Source of the DNA: Enterocloster lavalensis
Lineage (GTDB): Bacteria; Bacillota; Clostridia; Lachnospirales; Lachnospiraceae
Direction of reading: 5' to 3'
Assembly (NCBI RefSeq): GCF_902364025.1
Contig: NZ_CABJCG010000040.1
Location: 1 to 20,648 of the forward strand
Length of the DNA stretch: 20,648 bases
Each line of letters starts with the position of its first letter. The first letter of the stretch is position 1. This document shows, in pieces, positions 17,570 through 20,648 of the stretch. Under the pieces are notes generated by a model. The model was not told the origin of the DNA. It did not search any database and saw only the letters and a list, made by a program, of their open reading frames with translations. Made by a program: the position numbers and the translations under genes.

Positions 17570-18415
17570 CTACCCCATCACGTACTGGTGCTGGTCGAAG
17601 TCATACTGACCCACTATCTGTAGTGCGCCGCGGCCATCAGTAACCATACACTGACCCTCGTGGATCCCTGGCTCCGGACAGAGGAGGAATGCGTCTCCCG
17701 CCGAATCCACCTGATAGCCGGTCAGCATGTAGCCCTCGGCGTCGAACAGATACCAGCCGGATGTTCCACCGGTGCGCTCTGTGAGCCAGTACCAGCCGTT
17801 GCAGGCATATGTGCCGTCAGAATACTGATACCACCAGCGGCGGCCGTCTGCGGCCCGCTGGAAGCCCTCAGTGTATGTAACAGCAGTCTCGGCGCTGGCC
17901 CCATCATCCAGGTTGATGGCGGTGTGGTGTCCCTCGTACAGCAAGACGTCCCCGGCCTGCAGGTACTTGTCGCTGGCCAGGTACTTGCTGGCTGTCAGCA
18001 CCTCAAAACCGGCTGTCTTCAGCGCTGCCCGCAGATTGCCGGTGTAGCAGTAGATACTGACGCCCTGCAGCTTGGTATTGCCCGTCAGATACCCGACCGC
18101 CTTAACGATAGCCGCCACGCCGGCGCTGCAGTCAGACTCACAGGGGGCCGTGATCTTGGCCGGATCATAGCCAGCCTCCTGCAGGCGCTGCCAAAAGCTG
18201 TACCTGTCTCCCTGATCGTAGCCGATCATATCGTTGCCCGCTGCCGCCCTGGCTAGCTCAGCGATCTTTTGGCGCACCTTGGTATCCGGGTGCCTCAGCA
18301 CATAGTTCCACGGCCTGTTGTACCACGGGATCGCAGCCCACTCATGGCTGGTCTGATCCCCTGCCTGGCCGCCGGTATACTTGCCACGCTCGTCGTGGCC
18401 GCAATTACTGATCAT
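17570..18415 (-). CDS. Phage endolysin (cysteine peptidase/amidase-like with cell-wall-binding tail)
   Basis: A 281-residue lytic enzyme without a signal peptide, to be released by the holin. It starts MISNCGHDERGKYTGGQAGD, which resembles phage NlpC/P60-type hydrolases of Clostridia. The likely nucleophile is Cys96 in ESDCSAGV and the likely base is His163 or His164 in GDVLLYEGHHTAINL. The C-terminal third (about 185-281) is rich in Trp, Tyr and Gly (WWYQYSDGTY, GWYWL, GWYLF, DAEGYMLTGY) like choline- or cell-wall-binding repeats. GGAGG precedes ATG 18415. No search could be run to fix the exact catalytic family. Confidence 0.86.
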   Translation of the reverse strand: MISNCGHDERGKYTGGQAGDQTSHEWAAIPWYNRPWNYVLRHPDTKVRQKIAELARAAAGNDMIGYDQGDRYSFWQRLQEAGYDPAKITAPCESDCSAGVAAIVKAVGYLTGNTKLQGVSIYCYTGNLRAALKTAGFEVLTASKYLASDKYLQAGDVLLYEGHHTAINLDDGASAETAVTYTEGFQRAADGRRWWYQYSDGTYACNGWYWLTERTGGTSGWYLFDAEGYMLTGYQVDSAGDAFLLCPEPGIHEGQCMVTDGRGALQIVGQYDFDQHQYVMG

Positions 18416-18430
18416 AGGTTACCTCCAATC

Positions 18431-18459
18431 AAAATAAGGCCCCGGGATCCCCCAGGGCC
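18431..18459 (-). terminator. Terminator-like hairpin upstream of the endolysin
   Basis: On the minus strand GGCCC...GGGCC arms (18459-18455 and 18442-18438), with an inner GGG/CCC pair and one mismatch, are followed by TTATTTTG. It lies between the 85-residue gene and the endolysin, so it could lower endolysin expression relative to upstream phage genes. Confidence 0.6.
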
Positions 18460-18463
18460 AAAA

Positions 18464-18496
18464 GTTGTGACGTCACAACCGTTGCGATATCGCAAC
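18464..18496. repeat. Two adjacent perfect 16-bp palindromes
   Basis: GTTGTGACGTCACAAC (18464-18479) and GTTGCGATATCGCAAC (18481-18496) are each perfect and are separated by one base. They share GTTG/CAAC ends and differ in the centre (GACGTC versus GATATC). They lie in the short gap between the 85-residue gene and the endolysin gene. On the minus strand the first is followed by TTTT. Confidence 0.9.
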
Positions 18497-18499
18497 AGC

Positions 18500-18757
18500 C
18501 TATTTCACGCCGGGCCCATGGTCCGGATCCTGGTCGCTGTTGTGATGCGGCCGGGGCTTCACCGGCGGCATGACCGGCTTGTCCGTGCTGCCGTCATTGG
18601 GGTTCGGATCGTGGGCGCGGGAGTCCTCCTGGCCGGTGGCTGGACCGTAGGGGGTAGTGTGGCCGCAGTATGTAGCCGGTCCCTTCCCGCCGGGATGGCC
18701 GTTGATGTGGTCGTTGAGCTCCTCTGGTGTCATGTTGTTGGTGTTGATTTCGGGCAT
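18500..18757 (-). CDS. Pro/His-rich small phage protein, unknown
   Basis: An 85-residue hydrophilic protein, rich in Pro, His, Asp, Asn and Gly, with a run such as PPVKPRPHHNSDQDPDHGPG at the C-terminus. No membrane segment or cysteine pair. It starts at ATG 18757 with AGGAAGG upstream and follows the holin by 17 nt. It looks largely disordered. A lysis-module accessory is possible from position alone. Confidence 0.6.
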   Translation of the reverse strand: MPEINTNNMTPEELNDHINGHPGGKGPATYCGHTTPYGPATGQEDSRAHDPNPNDGSTDKPVMPPVKPRPHHNSDQDPDHGPGVK

Positions 18758-18774
18758 AATTTTACCTTCCTTTC

Positions 18775-19227
18775 CTAATTCGTCTTTTCAGTTTCTGCAT
18801 TTATAAGTTTCTGTGTTACGGCCAGGCCCTTGATGAGGAACTCCGGCACATTGTAACCACACTCCACCAGATTCTCCAAAACACTGCGGATCTCGTTCAC
18901 CAGCAGACACGCCAGCGTAAACCACCCAAACAGCAATAGAAAATCCAGATTGATTCCCAGGATATCATGTCCCAGGCTGATAAACATTTTCGGCATCAAA
19001 AAAGCTATCAGAATGATGATCCAGTAGCCCATCTTTTTCAGTATGCCTTTCAACCCCGTCTTGCTCGATTCCTTCCCCAACTTTCTGGCCTTATACCAGC
19101 CCGTGAGCCAGTCCAAGGCATTGGAGAGCAGGTAGCCTGCAAAAATATACCAATAGGGTCCCAGGATTGCCACCAGGACCGTCACAATGGCACCGTACGC
19201 CGCGTTGCATTTGTCCAAAAATTTCAT
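18775..19227 (-). CDS. Phage holin (holin family 4/toxin-secretion type)
   Basis: A 150-residue integral membrane protein with hydrophobic segments at about 10-38, 66-86 and 92-113, and charged loops (TGWYKARKLGKESSKTGLKGILKKMG). The motif ALDWLTGWYKA and later VNEIRSVLENL are typical of the Cph1/TcdE-like holin group. It would form pores that release the endolysin. It sits 22 nt after the tail protein gene and before the endolysin. Confidence 0.87.
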   Translation of the reverse strand: MKFLDKCNAAYGAIVTVLVAILGPYWYIFAGYLLSNALDWLTGWYKARKLGKESSKTGLKGILKKMGYWIIILIAFLMPKMFISLGHDILGINLDFLLLFGWFTLACLLVNEIRSVLENLVECGYNVPEFLIKGLAVTQKLINAETEKTN

Positions 19228-19249
19228 TTCTTTTTACCTCGCCTTTTCT

Positions 19250-20500
19250 TTAATATAATTTCAACAGTACAATTCCGGATCCCCCAATCCCTTCCGCTGT
19301 ACTGTAGTATCCGGCCCCACCGGCCCCACCTCCAGTATTGGTTGTGCCATTTCTTTGATAGGTAGCTCCGGATATTCCACTTCCGCCAGTTCCGCCTCCT
19401 CCGGCTCCCCCGGCTCCTCCGGCATAGTAACGCAATTCACTGCCTCCACCTCCTCCTCCAGCATACAATGTCCCAGTTGAGATTCCCCATGCTCTGGTCG
19501 TCGTTCCCTGCCCTTTTGCGGTATAATTAGTATTCAGCGGGTACCCGTCGCCTCCGTCACTTCCTCCTGGATATCCCTCCAGATGATCCGCCTTGTCAGT
19601 ATATGGGCCAAATTGCCCGCCCCCGGAACCACCAGCATTGCCGGTATCGTATGAATTTTTACCATATGATCCGCCGTCGGCCGAGCACAAAACAGCACCA
19701 CTCATTGTAACACTTGTAGCTCCGCCATTTGCGTTATTGACTCCGCCGGCACCTATGGTCATATTAAGCACTTGCCCTGAGGACACGGCGATAGATTTTA
19801 CTGTTTTGGTGTACCCGCCAGATCCCCCATAACTGCCCCCATGATTATATGTATTTACGGCCCCACCGCCGCCGCCAACTGCGAACAAATCGGCCTTGGT
19901 ATATCCTGCCGGAATCGTATAAGATCCTGATGCGGTGAAGGTCTTATTGAGCACTGCTGAGGTAGTCACGGTCGCATTGATCACCGCGCCGGTCATTTCC
20001 CCGGCACTGCATGTCACATACGGGTAGATACTCAGATAATACTTCGTACTTAATGCTGGAAGGTCCAGGTAAGCTTGTGACTGCCCTTCCGATACTGTAT
20101 TATTCCCGGCCCCCTTATAGATCTGGGTTCCGCCGGTCTTACCAGGATTTCCGCTCGTGCTATAGCGGATATACACCCCGCTATAAGGTTTTCCGCTCGC
20201 CGTCTTGGGATTCTGCCATTTTACCAATACGCGCCGCCCGGAATACGGCGCGCAGCTAAAAGACAGTAGACTATTGACCGTCATTGTCCCCGTTTGTTTG
20301 TCTTTGGGGTCCGTTGCATAAAATGTTTCCCCAGCCAGTACATGTGCCGCCTGGGCGTTCCCGGTCAGCTCTAATGTTCCAGGGAGCGGATCATCCTGGC
20401 CCTGTAAGTATGCTGTTTTTCCTTTGATTAAATCGCTCTGGGTTGCGGTAACATCTTCAAGAGATATGCCCCCCCCCCCCACTATTATCATTTTACCCAT
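19250..20500 (-). CDS. Glycine-rich phage tail fibre/adhesin-like protein
   Basis: About 416 residues. The N-terminal part (to about 75) has two copies of a tail-protein repeat (DLIKGKTAYL and AAHVLAGETFYATD, each ending in GT-L or GTM). Next comes a beta-rich, fibronectin-like part (about 76-185), then from about 190 a glycine-rich part with poly-Gly blocks (VGGGGGAV, GGGGGGS, GGAGGAGGGGTGGSG) separated by polar or aromatic segments, as in polyglycine-helix adhesins. The last residues are VLLKLY. GTG 20506 and ATG 20491 are other starts; ATG 20500 has GGAGG 8 nt upstream. The coding strand has a run of 12 G at codons 7-11. Confidence 0.8.
   Translation of the reverse strand: MGKMIIVGGGGISLEDVTATQSDLIKGKTAYLQGQDDPLPGTLELTGNAQAAHVLAGETFYATDPKDKQTGTMTVNSLLSFSCAPYSGRRVLVKWQNPKTASGKPYSGVYIRYSTSGNPGKTGGTQIYKGAGNNTVSEGQSQAYLDLPALSTKYYLSIYPYVTCSAGEMTGAVINATVTTSAVLNKTFTASGSYTIPAGYTKADLFAVGGGGGAVNTYNHGGSYGGSGGYTKTVKSIAVSSGQVLNMTIGAGGVNNANGGATSVTMSGAVLCSADGGSYGKNSYDTGNAGGSGGGQFGPYTDKADHLEGYPGGSDGGDGYPLNTNYTAKGQGTTTRAWGISTGTLYAGGGGGGSELRYYAGGAGGAGGGGTGGSGISGATYQRNGTTNTGGGAGGAGYYSTAEGIGGSGIVLLKLY
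20469..20480 (-). repeat. Poly-G tract (12 G on the coding strand)
   Basis: Twelve consecutive C on the plus strand, so G12 in the coding sense of the tail gene, spanning GTG-GGG-GGG-GGG-GGC within the first 12 codons. Twelve bases is in frame with the full protein. Such tracts commonly slip, and slippage here would truncate the product. Confidence 0.95.
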
Positions 20501-20648
20501 CAACACATCCTCCCTTTAATTCTGCCAGCACTTCCGCCTGCTCCTTTTCGGTCAGTTTGACGTAGTCCTTCACTGCTTCTGCCGGATCCTCCCCGTTCTG
20601 TTTGCGGATCCGCAGCGCCCGGATGATGATGTTCCTCTGGATCTTACT
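20493..20648 (-). CDS. Partial phage gene, C-terminal end only
   Basis: The 3' end of a minus-strand frame entering from beyond 20648. The visible 51 residues (SKIQRNIIIRALRIRKQNGE, then DPAEAVKDYVKLTEKEQAEVLAELKGGCVDG in part) are charged and helical. The TAA lies at 20495-20493 and overlaps the tail gene start by 8 nt, so the two are probably translated in a coupled way. No family was recognised. Confidence 0.8.
   Translation of the reverse strand, partial: SKIQRNIIIRALRIRKQNGEDPAEAVKDYVKLTEKEQAEVLAELKGGCVDG

Noticed and set aside
19250..19560. Repetitive Gly-codon tracts that could pass for a CRISPR or minisatellite array.
   Set aside because: Units are irregular and are simply Gly codons within one open frame; there are no equal-length spacers or palindromic repeats.

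Overview
The window looks like a chromosomal segment of a moderately GC-rich Clostridia member. Lachnospiraceae (Enterocloster/Hungatella-like) is my guess, based on protein style, Gram-positive ribosome binding sites, tRNA genes without encoded CCA, and the secA-prfB gene pair. No 16S or marker-gene search could be run, so the taxon is an inference. Nearly all genes lie on the minus strand, so they read from high to low coordinates.

Region 1 (1-3163, minus): a promoter followed by two serine tRNA genes (UGA and GGA anticodons), then the tightly spaced set rnz-tsaD-ispD (RNase Z, t6A synthase subunit, MEP-pathway cytidylyltransferase). A boxA-like leader at the very edge hints that an rRNA operon may lie just outside. 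Region 2 (3163-5760): a YfbK-type von Willebrand factor A lipoprotein and a small CxxC protein. The lipoprotein has a promoter preceded by 10-bp-periodic TTAAG boxes. Between the lipoprotein gene and rnz lies a 152-bp self-complementary element that folds as a cloverleaf; it pairs best as minus-strand RNA. Region 3 (5760-9560): tex-tsaE-tsaB-rimI, with stop/start overlaps at tex/tsaE and tsaE/tsaB. Together with tsaD this gives three t6A genes in the window, split by region 2.

Region 4 (9560-12700): divergent sigma-A-type promoters for tex and for a DUF4190-like membrane protein, then (minus) an ACT-domain regulator, homoserine dehydrogenase and a DUF2752 membrane protein. Region 5 (12700-16540): secA followed by prfB. 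The prfB gene carries the classic RF2 +1 programmed frameshift, so translation begins upstream of the in-frame ATG at 13732.

Region 6 (about 16750-20648): the end of a prophage or phage-tail-like particle cluster next to the secA promoter. In transcription order it holds the tail end of an unknown phage gene, a glycine-rich tail-fibre/adhesin-like protein whose coding strand carries a run of 12 G just after the start codon, a holin, an unknown small Pro/His-rich protein, a set of palindromes, and an endolysin. Converging on the endolysin is a divergent pair (XRE repressor versus a 63-residue unknown). Its shared promoter region is almost mirror-symmetric, with two near-identical operators, overlapping promoters and identical ribosome-binding-site spacing. 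This pair is my best candidate for an undescribed small regulatory switch; the poly-G tail gene and the cloverleaf element follow.
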